From Salvelinus alpinus (lineage: Eukaryota; Chordata; Actinopteri; Salmoniformes; Salmonidae), in NCBI RefSeq assembly GCF_045679555.1, contig NC_092093.1, positions 61,954,365 through 62,018,364 of the forward strand: a stretch of DNA of 64,000 bases, given 5' to 3'. Both the position numbers and the translations under genes were made by a program. The notes below the pieces were generated by a model. It had not been told where the DNA came from and did no database searches. It was given only the letters and a program-made list of their open reading frames with translations. This document shows positions 22,438-34,850 of the stretch, in pieces. The stretch's first letter is position 1. Every line of letters begins with the position of its first letter.

Positions 22438-25400
22438 ACTATACGTCCTCTAATTCGTGTGATATTGTACGACCACTATTCCATTCATAATGTAGCCTAA
22501 CGTAACATAACATATCATACTAATGGAGTGTATAGATTTATGTACAGAATAATACAAATTGCCCATGAGACCATGTTGGCATCTAAAAACAAAAGGGCAC
22601 TCGGCATCCCTTATACGCACACAGTGCTCCCCCCACCATTGTATAGGTGGCACACGGCTCTCTTTCCCCCTACCTGAAAGAGTTTCAATTGACAGATTTG
22701 GTTTCCAATTGGTCTGGAAATTGCTTTGGGGGGCCTTTGCACCTCGCCTGAAATGTCTGGAAGGGAAACACGAACGACACTCAATGTCATGGAAACCACT
22801 GTATCCCTAAAGGTTGGGAAAGCGAGACCCTCCGAATTGATGTGCTATTTCACTCTTTCCCTCCTGTGTCACACTTCAGTGATGGTTTTGCAAAGATACA
22901 CCAGGACCAAAATACAATCCAACAGTGAATCCAGTACGAGGTAGCTCTGAGTACACACCGTGAAAATGAAATCTCTCTGATAAACCTACACTGCCACACT
23001 GAATCGTTGACGGGCTGTTCTTGTGGAAAGTAGAAAAACAGTCTTACGGTGCCACTTTAAACCAACAAGTTATAAAGTCTTTATAGAGCATTCATAAGCA
23101 CTTCATGACCACTAAATAGATGTTTCACATTAGGACAAGTCATACTACATAAAGGGTGAAATAGAAGGTCTGGAAGGGAAACACGAATGACACTCAATAT
23201 CATGGAAACCACTGTATCCCTAATACGTCTAGTGTTTACCAAATGTGGCATAAACCTTTTACTACTTTGGCAGCCTTCATCTTTACTGTAGCCTTGTATC
23301 CTCTCACTTGGCAATAGGATGACATGGTTTATGAGAAGCAGCAACTAGAAAGCTGAAGTCTCACACTAAATAATAGGCGTCTCTTGATATTCATGGTTTA
23401 CATTTCCACAGCAGTCACAGGGCCAAATACATCCATTAATGGAGAAATTCAGCTTTTATAAGCCTCCAGCTAGCAAGCCTTGTCTGTCTCTCTTCCACAC
23501 TACAAGGATATCAGAAAGCTGAGAAATTCATTTGCATCCTGTCTCGAAAGAAAATAAACATTATTCTAGGGCAGGAAAAACTAAAATAGATATATAAAAG
23601 AAGATGCTGTTTTCAAATTGTAGAGACAGTATCGTAATTAGTTTCTTCCTAGCAACCACATAATCCATTTACAGTAGCAGCAGTCTAAGAGAAGCCATAA
23701 AAGCCACACCTCCAAGACCTAAAACATGCCAGGTTCAAATAATAAAAATAGAATACAGCATTATGCCAAGTGCAGGGCCATCAAGCATAACACTTCCCAT
23801 TAGGTTTCATCTTCATGGGGACATTGTTGAGACTCTGAAGTCTTGTCAACACCTCCCCGCACCTCACCCCTCCATGTGCCTAATATAGTCCTGTGGTTGA
23901 AACACTTAAGACCTTGAAGGTAGAGAATGTCGACTAAAGCAGGAAATACAAAGGCTTCACCTTGTCGCATTGCCATGTTCCTGAATTGCAAACTTGTCTG
24001 GCATATACATATTCATATTATTTACACAGATATCCACTTAAAGCTGAGTGTACGAGTGTGATGAAGTGGGGTGAAAAATGTAGCTACTGCAAAAATTGAG
24101 TACATACTGTAGTGGGGCTTAGGCAGACTAACTGTTTGAGCTTCAGATCATCTTTATGTGAAGTAATATGATGTAATGGGTCTGTGTTCGGGAAAATGGG
24201 AGGCAAGGAAAGAACAGATACTGTAGATTCTAGCACATTCATGTTGACTGACAAACCAGAAGGGTTCCCATTAGAAATACCTCATAATATTTGCCTGCCT
24301 TGTTACAAATAATACACTATACATCTAGAAAAACAGTAATGGGCACATTTCAGATGGAGGAGGGGTTGTGACATGACATGACGTCATTATGGTATGTTTG
24401 TCTACATCCTTCTTGATTAGCTTCCTTGTTATAAGCCGAGGAACATTAAATTGGAGACATTTCTCAGAGACCATGACCAGGCTTAATTAAAAGTGCTAAT
24501 TTCTCAAATGTGATAGTTCTAATCTCCCAGCCATTTCCTTGAGGCTGCTTGAGGTTAACACAGGGCCAGACCCCGAATGTAATCAGAAAAGTACCAGTCT
24601 GTCCTCTGCCATCTACTCTATCTGTAGGGGTCAAGACGTCATTCTTCGCTGGGCCCTGGAGTCGAGGACACTTACTGACCCTGCCAAGTACAGCTCCGGC
24701 TGTTAAAAAAAAAGAAGGACAACACCACTGCTCCCCCTTCCCTTGGCCGTATGGCTGTCTGTCTGCATAGAGGAAGGCTCTTTGGCTCCATCTCAACTCA
24801 CTGTATGCTTCTGTTGGTGCTTAACGACATCACTGCTAATGTTGACCTATCGCTTTTCTATTACTCTGAAGTTGAGCTGGAGAATTCTGCATTTGTTTTT
24901 GCTCAAGCTCTGCGGCTGATTACTTGAGAAAAACAAAAAATCGAATGATCAATGAAGACAAATTGTCTACTGGGATACATGGGGAGATGTCATAGCGAGA
25001 AAGAGAGAGAGAGAGTGTGTGAGAAAGAGAGACATATACTGTAGACCTATTTTCTTAAGATAGATGTGGGTGTATAGTAGGACTACATGGTTATAATCTT
25101 AACTCTTTAACAATGAAATGAAGTCCATTTCAAACGGGAGCCTTTATTTAAACAGATATCATATTAGAGTACAGATGGTCCAGGTATATAATAATTAAGG
25201 GGTACGTCTAGCGATTTATTTTGGTTGATAATATTGACATTGCGGCCCTCAAAGCCTTCATCCAAAACATAGAAGCCATTACTGCAGGAATAACTGAAAT
25301 AGTCTGCTCTCAACATTGCTATTGTCCAAATATCTGTCATTAACTGTGATTTTATAAATTGACTCTCACCACAAGGGCAGAAATAAGCACGTCACAGCGA

Positions 25401-25590
25401 CAATTGGAGGATGTAAGTGTGATACTAACGACTGGCCAAGGTTCCCCAAGGTTCTTCTACTATCTATTTGAAGCTTGTCTGTCACTTCTTAAAGTACAAA
25501 CCGCTTCCTGCTAAGGCTGTGCTCTAAAGGTTAAAAAGGCAGTCATCTAGTACTGGCCATGTTGGGATAGATAGAGAAACTCTATATAGC
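22438..25590. other. Non-coding DNA in RAMP intron 1, with a split direct repeat
   Basis: A 56-bp sequence at 22757-22812 recurs at 23168-23223 with few changes. GA-rich microsatellite at 24995-25030. No exon recognised. Confidence 0.6.
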
Positions 25591-25591
25591 T

Positions 25592-25714
25592 GTGTTTACA
25601 CAGGCAGCCCAATTCTGATCTTTTGACGAATTATTGTCAAAAGATCTGATCTAATTGGTCAAAATACCAGTTATTAATGGCAAAAAGTCTGAATTGGGCT
25701 GCTTGTGTAAATGC
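25592..25714. mobile_element. Small MITE with GTGTTTACACAGGCAGCC ends
   Basis: A 24-bp left arm (25592-25615) and its near-perfect complement (25691-25714) enclose an AAAAGATCTGATC-rich centre. A further left arm alone sits at 26009-26033, probably a second, truncated copy. Confidence 0.65.
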
Positions 25715-26033
25715 ACCCTTTGTGGACCAGGATTGGAATCTCTTGCAATCCATATATCAATCATTACTGAGAATGAGGGGGGATCTGATGGGAAAACAAA
25801 CAAATGGCACTAGCTTGCGTTTGGGATATCTGATACCTATCAGATTTTTTCCAGAATATGTAAGCAAGTTCCAATTTTCTTCTCATGTGGTTCTCAATCC
25901 TGATACAATCCTGAAGTGTTTTTTTGCGTGGCTATTTTAGAGGCTATATCAGTGTGATCAAGCAAATCTGATAAGGGTCACATGTAAAACTGCGTGTGGA
26001 CAGTGGCTGCGTTTACACAGGCAGCCCAATTCT

Positions 26034-28501
26034 GATATTTTGCCCAATATTTCAATACATTTTATTTCTGTTATGTACTTAGCTTTCTGCTGCCTTACTA
26101 AGCTGAATACTTTGGATAAAAGTGTCTGCTAAAGTGTCATACATTATTATTATTATTATCATCATCATGAGGTTGATGCATTTTTCAAGTCTAAAATTTC
26201 AAAGTAGAAATTACAAACTTCAGAAGTCTTTTTTAAAACTCAAATACACTACAGTTCTCCTGCAGCAAGGTGATCAAATGAAGATCCTACATCTGTATGT
26301 AGACACTGGTATTGTGACACTGGTATTGTGCTGGAGATAATGAAAATGAGATTGAAAAGTGGTGGAGTTGCCCTTTAAGTACTGTTCTGTGTCTAAAGTC
26401 ACATACTTTAAAAAGCAATACATTTTTCATTGTCACGCTATTGTGTATAGAGCCCTAATGGGGAGTATAAAAAAAGAATAAGCTACCAGAGTGGTGTAGC
26501 AATGTCACCAGGCCTGTCTTATTTATTGCACTTGGGAGAATGAGGGCTGGATCCCGTTATTTAGTCTGTCAAGGGAACGTTGAAATTACCTCTGCTAAGA
26601 TTTCTTTTAATTGCGGGTTATTTGCCGCATAACTAGATTAGAACAAACTGGTCTCTGTTACAACCAGGTATAGATGCTTTTCCCATGGTGAGATCAAGAC
26701 ATCATGGTAAATACATATTTAGTTTTTTATCCTTATACAAGGAGTATATAACCTGACCTTGAAGTCTTAAAAGACATCATAAAGACATCATTGCAACCAG
26801 TTTTGCCCACTGATTAGATACTAAACCCATTGCTGCAAAAGATTATATAACTAATTCAAGACGAACAGTAAAAAAAAATCTCCAACAGGCAATGTGATCA
26901 TCATCTTCTTAGATGATCTACACCTAAATCAGGCTTTGATCAAAGCACTTTGATTATTTTTCTCAGACACGACTAATCCCTTCGACAACATAATTCATAT
27001 TTCAATAAGGCCATTACACTATGGAGGAAGACAGGCATCAGCCCAAATAGAAAATGTACCTCTGAGCATGGTGGGCGTGATCTTTGAAGTCAACTCAATC
27101 AAATTTACTGAATTGAAACTGGGCAGACGTAACCACATGTAATGACTTAACATCAAATTCCTTTGAAGGCCCCCAGTCATTCGCCTAAAACTCAGTCACC
27201 TAAATAATGAACAAAATTACATTTAAAAAAAAAAGAATTCTTAATTGCTAACTGCTAATACATACATTTCATTCCATTTATCTCAGAAGCTCTGAAATAT
27301 TTGCCCACCTTGTGCCCGACTTCAGCTTACACTGAGGGGATGAAACACTAAGTGGACCAATGGACAAAAGCTCAAGATTACATTGATGTTGTGGTGATTT
27401 GGCACATTCTCAATCCGAGGTCTGAGGGGAAGGTTCCATGTGGGATTGTGACACTGGCCCTGGGGGATTGGACAAAAAAAAGGAGGGGAAAAGGAGGGGA
27501 AAAGGCGACTGAGGAAAAGCGGACAAGGCTCTCTGCACTTGGCAAACAAAAGCAGGAAGGGGTTGTCATGGGTGGCCAAGATGAAGAGAGACAGAAATAA
27601 ATGCTGCATAGCCTGGGGAAAGAGAGAACCTGAATTAAATCATGTGAGGGACGCTCACTCCATGGAGGGACTTTCCAAAGAGGCTATAGCATTAACCCAT
27701 TCCAACAGTTCGGAGAGGAAAGTTACTGTGGGGAGTGTGGACAACGGGACACGTGTAAACAGATGTCTCAATCTAAATCTGACAAAATCTTTTAGGTGTT
27801 TTTTCTCTGTTTTAGCTTAAAGACATGTTTTTATTCACATAATGATCATTTCCCTCTAACATCTACATGTCTAGGTTGGAAGTGTTCTGAGAATGTTCCA
27901 TTTGTCAAAGTTGCTTGAACGTGATGAGGATGTTTCTGGAACATGATACCGGACAATCACTGCTGAAGATATAATGGGTATGTGTCATCACTAGGATCAG
28001 TCAATATTACCAATACAGACGGTTAGTTACAGATAACGAATCTTAAGATGACGACATGGTGAATTGGCTGGAGCTGAAGCATCTGAGCCATTTAACCAAG
28101 GCCTTTGAAATGTAAACTCATTCCAACACGCGGGAAAGAAGAAAAAAAACTGTGTGGAAAAGTCACTGAGGCATTTAGTTGATTGTCCCTGCTGTTCACA
28201 ACTTCAAGCCAACTATTTAATTCATGAAAAAAATGAAAGAATATCCTCCAGCCTCTTTCTGCCTTCAGTTCTCTCAAAACACATCATATTTAGGACAGAT
28301 ATTTTTACAAACACTGGCATTGCATGGCAGTCTATTAGCACATGATCTTCAGTAAGTTGATTAATACATTTAATACCATTGGTATTCTAGCAGTTGCATT
28401 AAATCCAGCAACAAGGGGCCGAAAGTCAAAAGAAACTACTAATAATTAAAACAGTTTAGCTTGGCAAGGCTATGGTTTCCATGAGAACCAGCATCAATAT
28501 A
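26034..28501. other. Non-coding DNA in RAMP intron 1
   Basis: Contains a degenerate SINE-tail-like segment (26095-26135, TGGATAAAAGTGTCTGCTAAA) and a copy of a dispersed repeat at 26195-26310 that recurs around 57690-57850 and 58260-58310. A TAT/ATC microsatellite lies at 26144-26168. No exon recognised. Confidence 0.5.
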
Positions 28502-29152
28502 CACTCATTGGGCAGTTTATTAGGTACGCCACCCCGTTCACAAAAATGGTTTGCTCCTACAGACAGTGAGTCACTTGGCCGTGGCTTGCTATATAAAGCA
28601 GGCAGACAGGCATCAAAAGATTCAGTTACTGTTCGATTGAACGTTAAAATGGGCAAAACGATTGACCTAAGCGACTTTGAGCGTGGTATGATTGTCGGTG
28701 CCAGGCGCGTCGGTTCCAGTATCTCAGAATCGGCCGGCCATCCCATCAGCGGCAGTTCTGTGGGCAAAAACAGCTCATGATGAGAGGTCAAAGGAGAATG
28801 GCAAGAATGGTGCAAGCGAACAGGCAGACCACAAACAGCGCAGTACAACAATGGTGTGCAGAGCAACATCTCGGAACGCACAACTCGTCGGTTTTTGTCA
28901 CGGATGGGCTATTGCAGCAGAAGACCACACCAGGTTCCACTCCTATCAGCTAGAAACAAGAAGCGAATCCATGGCCCCACCTGCCTGGAGTCAACGGTAC
29001 AGGTTGGTGGTGGTGCTGTAATGGTGTGGGGAATGTTTTCCTGGCACACGTTAGGTCCCTTGATACCAACTGAGCAACGTTTCCATGCCCCAAAGAATTC
29101 AGTCTGTTCTGGAGGCCAAGGGGATCCGACCCGGTACTAGATGGGTGTACCT
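28502..29152 (+). mobile_element. Tc1 family CACTCATTGGGCAG, internally deleted
   Basis: The left end CACTCATTGGGCAGTTTATT follows TA. Transposase scraps are readable: MGKTIDLSDFERGMIVGARR at about 28649, then RMGYCSRRPHQVPL and QVGGGAVMVWGMFSWHTLG in a different frame. The right end is cut after GGGTGTACCTA. Confidence 0.75.
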
Positions 29153-29400
29153 ATCAACCATTTTATGAGGTCACATACGACGGTGGCTTTAAAAAGAATA
29201 CCAAACACCCCATACAAAAGCGAAGTTATCACTACTTTGTGAGCACAAATCAAAATCAAAATACTAAAAAATAATAATAATAATCTTACATGACTTACTT
29301 TGTATTGTTGGTAACTATGAGGGAGTAACTTCTGCACAAACCTTGTACTAAGGGTAGACTCAGCTATATGAAATCATCACACACAACAGCATGACTTTAA

Positions 29401-29879
29401 GTGCACAAGGCGAGACCCAAATGCAGACACAGGAGGTAAATGGTAGAGCACCAATATTTATTATAACAAAGGGAGTAGGCAAAGGCAGGTCGGGGACAGG
29501 CGAGAGTTCATAAACCAGGTCAGAGTCCAAACAGTACCAAATGATAGGCAGTCTCAAGATCAGGCCAGGCAGGGGTCAGAAACCAGATCCAAGTCCAAAA
29601 CAGTACAAGGGGATAGGCAGGCTGGTAGTCAGAACAGGCAGAGTGGTCAGGCAGGCGGGTTCGGAACCAGGACAGGCAAGGGTCAAAACCAGGAGGACTA
29701 GAAACAAACGGAGACTGGGAAAGATAGGCACAAGGAAAAACGCTGGTTGACTTGGCAAACAAGACGAAATGGCACAGAGAGACAGGAAACACAGGGATAT
29801 ATACACCGGGGATAATAAGCGACACCTGGAGGGGGTGGAGACAATCACAAGGACAGGTGAACCAGATCAGGGTGTGACC
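29401..29879 (-). repeat. LTR-like dispersed repeat, probable solo LTR
   Basis: Read on the minus strand it has TCACACCCTGATCTGG near the start, a TATATA at about 29800, CCTGCCTG-type repeats and AATAAATATTGGTGC close to the end. This order resembles an LTR (promoter, body, polyadenylation signal). No partner LTR or target duplication was found. The proline-rich frame on this strand is not a gene. Confidence 0.5.
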
Positions 29880-30519
29880 GACTTCCTGCTTACAAACATC
29901 AACAACAGCCCTTGAGGTATGCCTAGCATTGCCTACATTAAGAAGGCAGCAATCCTGGTTATTTGAATGTTGTTCTTGGTTTCTGTGATCAGGAAGTCAT
30001 CCCACTGTCAATGATGACGTCATATTGCTGAGTGCCTACCTATCGTCAACACAGCACTTCTGCTTTCATACTTACTTTTCGCAATGCATCTGGGATAAGT
30101 TCAGAAGAGGGGAGAGTCAGGGATAAAGCTTCACTGACTGTGAAAAGCATTCATTCACACCAGTTTCATAGGATTTGTTATTAGGGTACTGTCAAATTAA
30201 AGTTGCTAGGATTTCTTGTTAAATTAAGGTTTAATTTAGATTTTTTCCCCCAATCTTATTTATAAGACATTCAATTCCAGAAACATATTATTATTTATTA
30301 TTTTGTTCTACCTTGTTATTTTTTGGTTTACGTTGTTATTGATTAGGGCAATGTGGGGAGCTTGTAATAAAGGAATTTCACTGTACTTGTGCACGTGACA
30401 TTAAAACTTGAACTTGAAACTAGGAAATCACAGCACAGGAGTTAAGTAATAGAAAGTTACGATTCTGTCAACCGTGCTCATTTGCCAAATCTGTCTCAGT
30501 GCCAATTACCCTTGCCAAT
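29880..30519. other. Non-coding DNA
   Basis: Nothing recognised except a short LINE-tail-like segment at about 30345-30415. Confidence 0.5.
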
Positions 30520-30753
30520 GCAGGAGGGCGACCCACTGCCAAAGATGAGCGTTACCATGCAGGAGGGCGACCCACTGCCAAAGATGAGCATTGCCATGCA
30601 GGAGAGCGACCCACTGCCAAAGATGACCTTTGCCATGCAGGAGAGCAGCCCACTGCCAAAGAGGACTTTTGCGATACAGGAGAGCAGCCCACTGCCAAAT
30701 ATGAGCGTTGCCATACAGAAGGGAAGCCCACTGCCAAAGTGGCTCTGTGACCT
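30520..30753. repeat. 39-bp minisatellite, six copies
   Basis: Unit starting GCAGGAGGGCGACCCACTGC at 30520, 30559, 30598, 30637, 30676 and 30715. The unit is a multiple of three, so all frames through it stay open. This explains several overlapping frames that I do not count as genes. Confidence 0.95.
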
Positions 30754-31347
30754 GCTGTGTGTAGGCAGAGAAACAGAGAGAAGTGTGTGTGTGTGCGTGT
30801 GTGTGTGTGAGAGAGAGTGAGAGACAGAGAGATAACGTGAGAGAAGAGTTTGAAATCAGGCAGAGAAAACACTGCATGCCTTTCCATAGGAACTCAACGT
30901 TCAGCTTGCATGAAAACGTACTCAGCACAGCCTATTTAAGTACTTAAAACCCATATTGAGGTGTGAAAGATGGCACTGAGGGTTCACCTCAGTTTCAAAT
31001 CACACTGACAGTACTCTTCCAGACGCCCACACAATCCAAGAGAGCATACCCCACTACCACATTACACAGACACACTCCATTTAAACAAAACCTGTATTTA
31101 TTCCTGGCCTACATATTCAAACTACTGTATCAGTAACCATACAACAATAATGCTAAACATGTCTGCTTATTGAGAGATATGAGAACAGTATGTGTTCCTT
31201 GCTTATTTTCAGGAGTGTGAGAGGAAAGCCACGGCTGAGCTGATACGCACACACACACAGGCAGGCAGGCAGGTAGGTAGGCAAAAACACACACACACAG
31301 CACTCTGCTTTCTACACTATCCTTGGCTGATCTACAACACTGTTCAA
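30754..31347. other. Non-coding DNA with GT/GA microsatellite
   Basis: GT and GA runs at 30784-30840 and CA/CAGG runs at 31249-31300. No gene seen. Confidence 0.6.
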
Positions 31348-31570
31348 ACTCTGCCCTCTTGCAGTGACAGTGGGAAGCCAAGCCAGAGGCCTGGGTTCCT
31401 ACTCTGCCCTCTTGCTGTGACAGTGGGAAGCCAAGCCAGAGGCCTGGGTTCCAACTGGGGGTTTCACTCATCAGCACTATTACATTATCGGAGGCGGTGA
31501 CCCAATAACAGTCCACGATCTCAACACTATTACATTATCGGAGGCAGTGACCCAGTAACAGAGCACGATA
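31348..31570. repeat. Two adjacent tandem duplications (53 bp and 50 bp)
   Basis: ACTCTGCCCTCTTGC starts at 31348 and again at 31401 (period 53). TCARCACTATTACATTATCGG starts at 31471 and again at 31521 (period 50). Confidence 0.9.
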
Positions 31571-32347
31571 TTGATTGAGTGCCTACTCAAGATGGAAGAC
31601 ACTGCTCATGCAATAGAGAAGCCATTTTGAAAACCTGGACAACCTGCATAACTGAGATTTAGGTAGAGTACGTTGACAATGTGGTACTTTGCCTCAGTAC
31701 AGGCATGAGTCTATATACAGCTCCAGCTGGGGACTTCGTAACTTTCCAGGGGCCAAGTTCATGAGCCCACGGAGTGTATGAAAATGTTACGAGCTCATTG
31801 AAAGATTAATACAGCTTTGTACAGGATTTTCACAGCTGTTGAGAGGGCAGCTAAAAGAAGAGGCCTTTTAGTGAATCCACATAAGGAAACTTACAAGAGT
31901 TTTGAAACATATACAGTAACTACTAGGAAGTCTTTATTACCACTGGTCTGGCTGCTAGTACCAACCAAATGTAGACGTATAGCAGTAGAATTGTATTACA
32001 GAGATGTTTTTGAGCATAAAATGCATTATTTTTACAGCACTACACTGGAAGCAGCTGTGGCTGATGAGCCCAAGGCATTTTCCTTGGTTATGGAATTCCG
32101 ATGCCTCTTTCTAACCATTATTATCTGCTAATTCAAGTAGACAGACCTTACTCAGCAGAGCAGTGGTGCTTGTGCTTCAGCTCTGATCTAATTACATCAT
32201 CTTCCTAAAATACATTTTACAACAAATAAATCATAGTCCCCCTGTGCTCCAGACAGTTTTTGAGGATATTATGTGTGCATGGAAGACGTCCCATTTGGGT
32301 TGTAAATCTCAGAACCTTTGCATTTTCCACTGGCCATTGGCTATTTT
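31571..32347. other. Non-coding DNA
   Basis: No exon or repeat recognised. Confidence 0.5.
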
Positions 32348-32750
32348 TGTCACGTCCTGACCTTAGTATTCTATGTTTTCTGTATTATCTTGGTCAGGTC
32401 AGGGTGTGACGAGGGTGGGTATGCTTGTTTTGTATTGTCTAGGGTTTTTGTATGTCTAGGTGTATTTGTAAGTCTAGGCATATGTAGGTCTATGGTGGCC
32501 TGAATTGGTTCCCAATCAGAGGCAGCTGTTTATCGTTGTCTCTGATTGGGGATCATATTTAGGTTGCCATTTTCCCTTGGGTATTCGTGGGTTCTTATCT
32601 ATGTGTAGTTGCCTGTCAGCACTCGTTGTATATAGCTTCATGTTCGTTTTGTTATTTTGTTTAGTTTTGTTCAGTGTTTATTCTTCATTAAAATAAGTAT
32701 GTACGCATACCACGCTGCGCCTTGGTCTCATCAATACGACGAACGTGACA
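32348..32750 (+). repeat. 5' LTR
   Basis: 403 bp, TG..CA ends. Holds the 16-bp stem-loop at 32507-32554 and an ATTAAAATAA near 32688. The base after it starts the presumed primer-binding region (GAAGAACCCACC). Confidence 0.9.
32507..32554 (+). promoter_or_regulatory. Conserved LTR stem-loop
   Basis: Arm GGTTCCCAATCAGAGG (32507-32522), 16-nt loop, and arm TCTCTGATTGGGGATC (32539-32554). In RNA all 16 positions pair, three as G-U. The same structure with a different stem sequence is at 53260-53307, and a second copy is in the 3' LTR at 34152-34199. Confidence 0.65.
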
Positions 32751-33992
32751 GAAGAACCCACCAAAAAAGGACCAAGCAGCGTGAAAAGGAGGAACAGCGC
32801 TTTGTGGAAAAATAGACCTGGGACGAAATACTGGACGGTAAAGGATCCTGGACGTGGGAGGAGATTTTGGCAGGAGAGGATCGCCTACCATGGAGGCAGG
32901 TGAAAACAGCGCAGGAGGAACGGCGAAGATATGAGGGGACACGGCTAGCACGGAGACCTGAGAGGCAGACCCAATTTAAAAAAAATTGGGGGGCACTTGA
33001 GGAGATTGGCTGAATCAGCTTGGAGACCTGAGCCAACTCTTCGTGCTTACTATGGGGAGCGTGTGACTGGTCAGGCACCGTGTTATGCAGAGATGCGCAC
33101 GGTGTCTCCAGTTCGCATTCTTAGCCCGGTGCGCTCTATTCCAGCTCCTCGCAGTTGCCGGGCTAGAATGGGCCTCCAGCCAGGACGGAAGGTGCCGGCT
33201 CAGTGCTCCTGGTCTCCAGTACACCTTCTTGGACCAGGATATCCTGCTCTGCGTACTGTGTCTAAGGTGCGTCTGCATAGCCCAGTGCGTCCTGTGTTAG
33301 CGCCCCGCACTTGACGGGCTCAAGTAAGCATCCAGCCAGGACGCATTGTGTCAGCTCTACACTGCAGATCTCCAGTGCGCCTCCACAGTCCAGTACGTCC
33401 TGTGCCTCCTCTCCGCACTAGTCCTGAGGTGCGTGTCCCCAGCCCGGTACCACCAGTTCCGGCACCACGCACCAGGCCTCCAGTGTGCCTCCAGAGTCCA
33501 GTACGTCCTGTTCCCCTCTCCGCACTAGCCCTGAGGTGCGTGTCCCCAGCCCGGTACCACCAGTTCCGGCACCACGCACCAGGCCTCCAGTGTGCCTCCA
33601 GAGTCCAGTATGTCCTGTTCCCCCTCTCCGCACTAGCCCTGAGGTGCGTGTCCTCAGCCCGGTACCACCAGTTCCGGCACCACGCATCAGGCTTCCAGTG
33701 CGCTTCTACAGTCCAGAGCTTCCGGCGACAGTACCCAGTCCAGAGTTTCCGGCGACAGTACCCAGTCCAGAGTTTCCGGCGACAGTACCCAGTCCAGAGT
33801 TTCCGGCGACAGTACCCAGTCCAGAGCGTCTGGCGACAGTACCCAGTCCAGAGCGTCTGGCGACAGTACCCAGTCCAGAGCGTCTGGCGACAGTACCCAG
33901 TCCAGAGCGTCCGGCGACGTTTCACAGTCCGGCACCTCCAACGACGGGCCCCAGTCCGGAACCTCCAACGACGGGCCCCAGTCCGGTGGTAC
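32751..33992 (+). other. Interior of the LTR element: charged ORF remnant and proline-rich tandem repeats
   Basis: The first ~250 bases read as a charged, helix-like peptide (KEEQRFVEK, then WDEILDGKGSWTWEEILAG) broken by a TAG. From 33386 a ~108-bp unit is repeated three times. From 33709 to about 33930 a 27-bp unit (CAGTCCAGAGTTTCCGGCGA...) is repeated eight times and then degenerates. The 27-mer is a multiple of three and gives a VPSPEFPAT-type proline-rich peptide open over 189-266 codons, depending on frame. I see no retroviral gag motif. Whether any frame is translated is unknown. Confidence 0.75.
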
Positions 33993-34395
33993 TGTCACGC
34001 CCTGGCCTTAGTATTCTCTGTTTTCTGTATTATTCTGGCCAGGTCAGGGTGTGACGAGGGTGGGTATGCTTGTTTTGTATTGTCTAGGGTTTTTGTATGT
34101 CTAGGTGTATTTGTAAGTCTAGGCATATGTAGGTCTATGGTGGCCTGAATTGGTTCCCAATCAGAGGCAGCTGTTTATCGTTGTCTCTGATTGGGGATCA
34201 TATTTAGGTTGCCATTTTCCCTTGGGTATTCGTGGGTTCTTGTCTATGTGTAGTTGCCTGTCAGCACTCGTTGTATATAGTTTCATGTTCGTTTTGTTAT
34301 TTTGTTTAGTTTTGCTCAGTGTTTATTCTTCATTAAAATAAGTATGTACGCATACCACGCTGCGCCTTGGTCTCATCAATACGACGAACGTGACA
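33993..34395 (+). repeat. 3' LTR
   Basis: 403 bp, nearly identical to the 5' LTR, followed by ATTTT. A polypurine tract before it is not obvious (the preceding bases are GTCCGGTGGTAC). Confidence 0.9.
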
Positions 34396-34400
34396 ATTTT

Positions 34401-34776
34401 GCTGTACACATAGCCTACATGGCAGTTATCCAGGAGAGTTCTGGACAGTTTTGGGGACTTTAGTATATCCCTGATCCATAATCTTTGGGCCTCAGCTCTC
34501 AATCTAATCTCTTGGGTATTCTGAGATGGGTTCCTGTCTCCTCCTGATGAGAGAACCAGAAATCCTCCCTAAAGAGAAATCACCTTGGGTCCGGGACAAT
34601 AAAGTCAGATTTTTCATTGCACTTTCTATAGGGTCCAAGTCCATGTAGACGATATGTTACCAAAAATAAACATGAACTTGGGATAAGTGAAGATATCATT
34701 TCGCAAAGAACATACAATTTTTTTATGATTGCATATCATTATAGACAATCATAACGCTGAATACCCCCTTACAATG
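34401..34776. other. Non-coding DNA
   Basis: Nothing recognised. Confidence 0.5.
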
Positions 34777-34850
34777 ACAGGTAGGCCGTCATTGTAAATA
34801 AGAATTTGTTCTTAACTGACTTGCCTAGTTAAAGGTTAAATAAAACATAA
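34777..34850 (+). repeat. HpaI-type SINE, 3' fragment
   Basis: GTAAATAAGAATTTGTTCTT and ACTGACTTGCCTAGTTAAA match the tail of the full copies at 53789 and 57851; the tRNA-like head is missing. Confidence 0.8.

Larger units (their letters stand above)
32348..34395 (+). mobile_element. Complete non-autonomous LTR retrotransposon
   Basis: Two 403-bp LTRs (32348-32750 and 33993-34395) start TGTCACG and end CGTGACA. The element is flanked by the 5-bp target duplication ATTTT (32343-32347 and 34396-34400). The 1242-bp interior has no protease, RT, RNase H or integrase. The LTRs differ at only a few positions, for example CCTGACC/CCTGGCC near the start, so insertion was fairly recent. It must have been moved by another element's enzymes. 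Orientation is taken from the promoter-to-AATAAA-like order (ATTAAAATAA near the LTR end). Confidence 0.9.

Noticed and set aside
28456..28881. 141-codon minus-strand frame over the CACTCATTGG Tc1
   Set aside because: Antisense to the transposase scraps, which match in the plus frames.
32505..32696. Short plus-strand frames in both LTRs (MVPNQRQLF..., 63 codons)
   Set aside because: Identical in both LTRs because the LTRs are repeats; no gene-like feature and not related to a known LTR-encoded protein.
33320..33925. Minus-strand frames of 100-200 codons with WTGYCRRK and DWVLSPEA repeats
   Set aside because: They lie antisense in the tandem repeats of the LTR element; the 27-bp and ~108-bp units keep several frames open by default.
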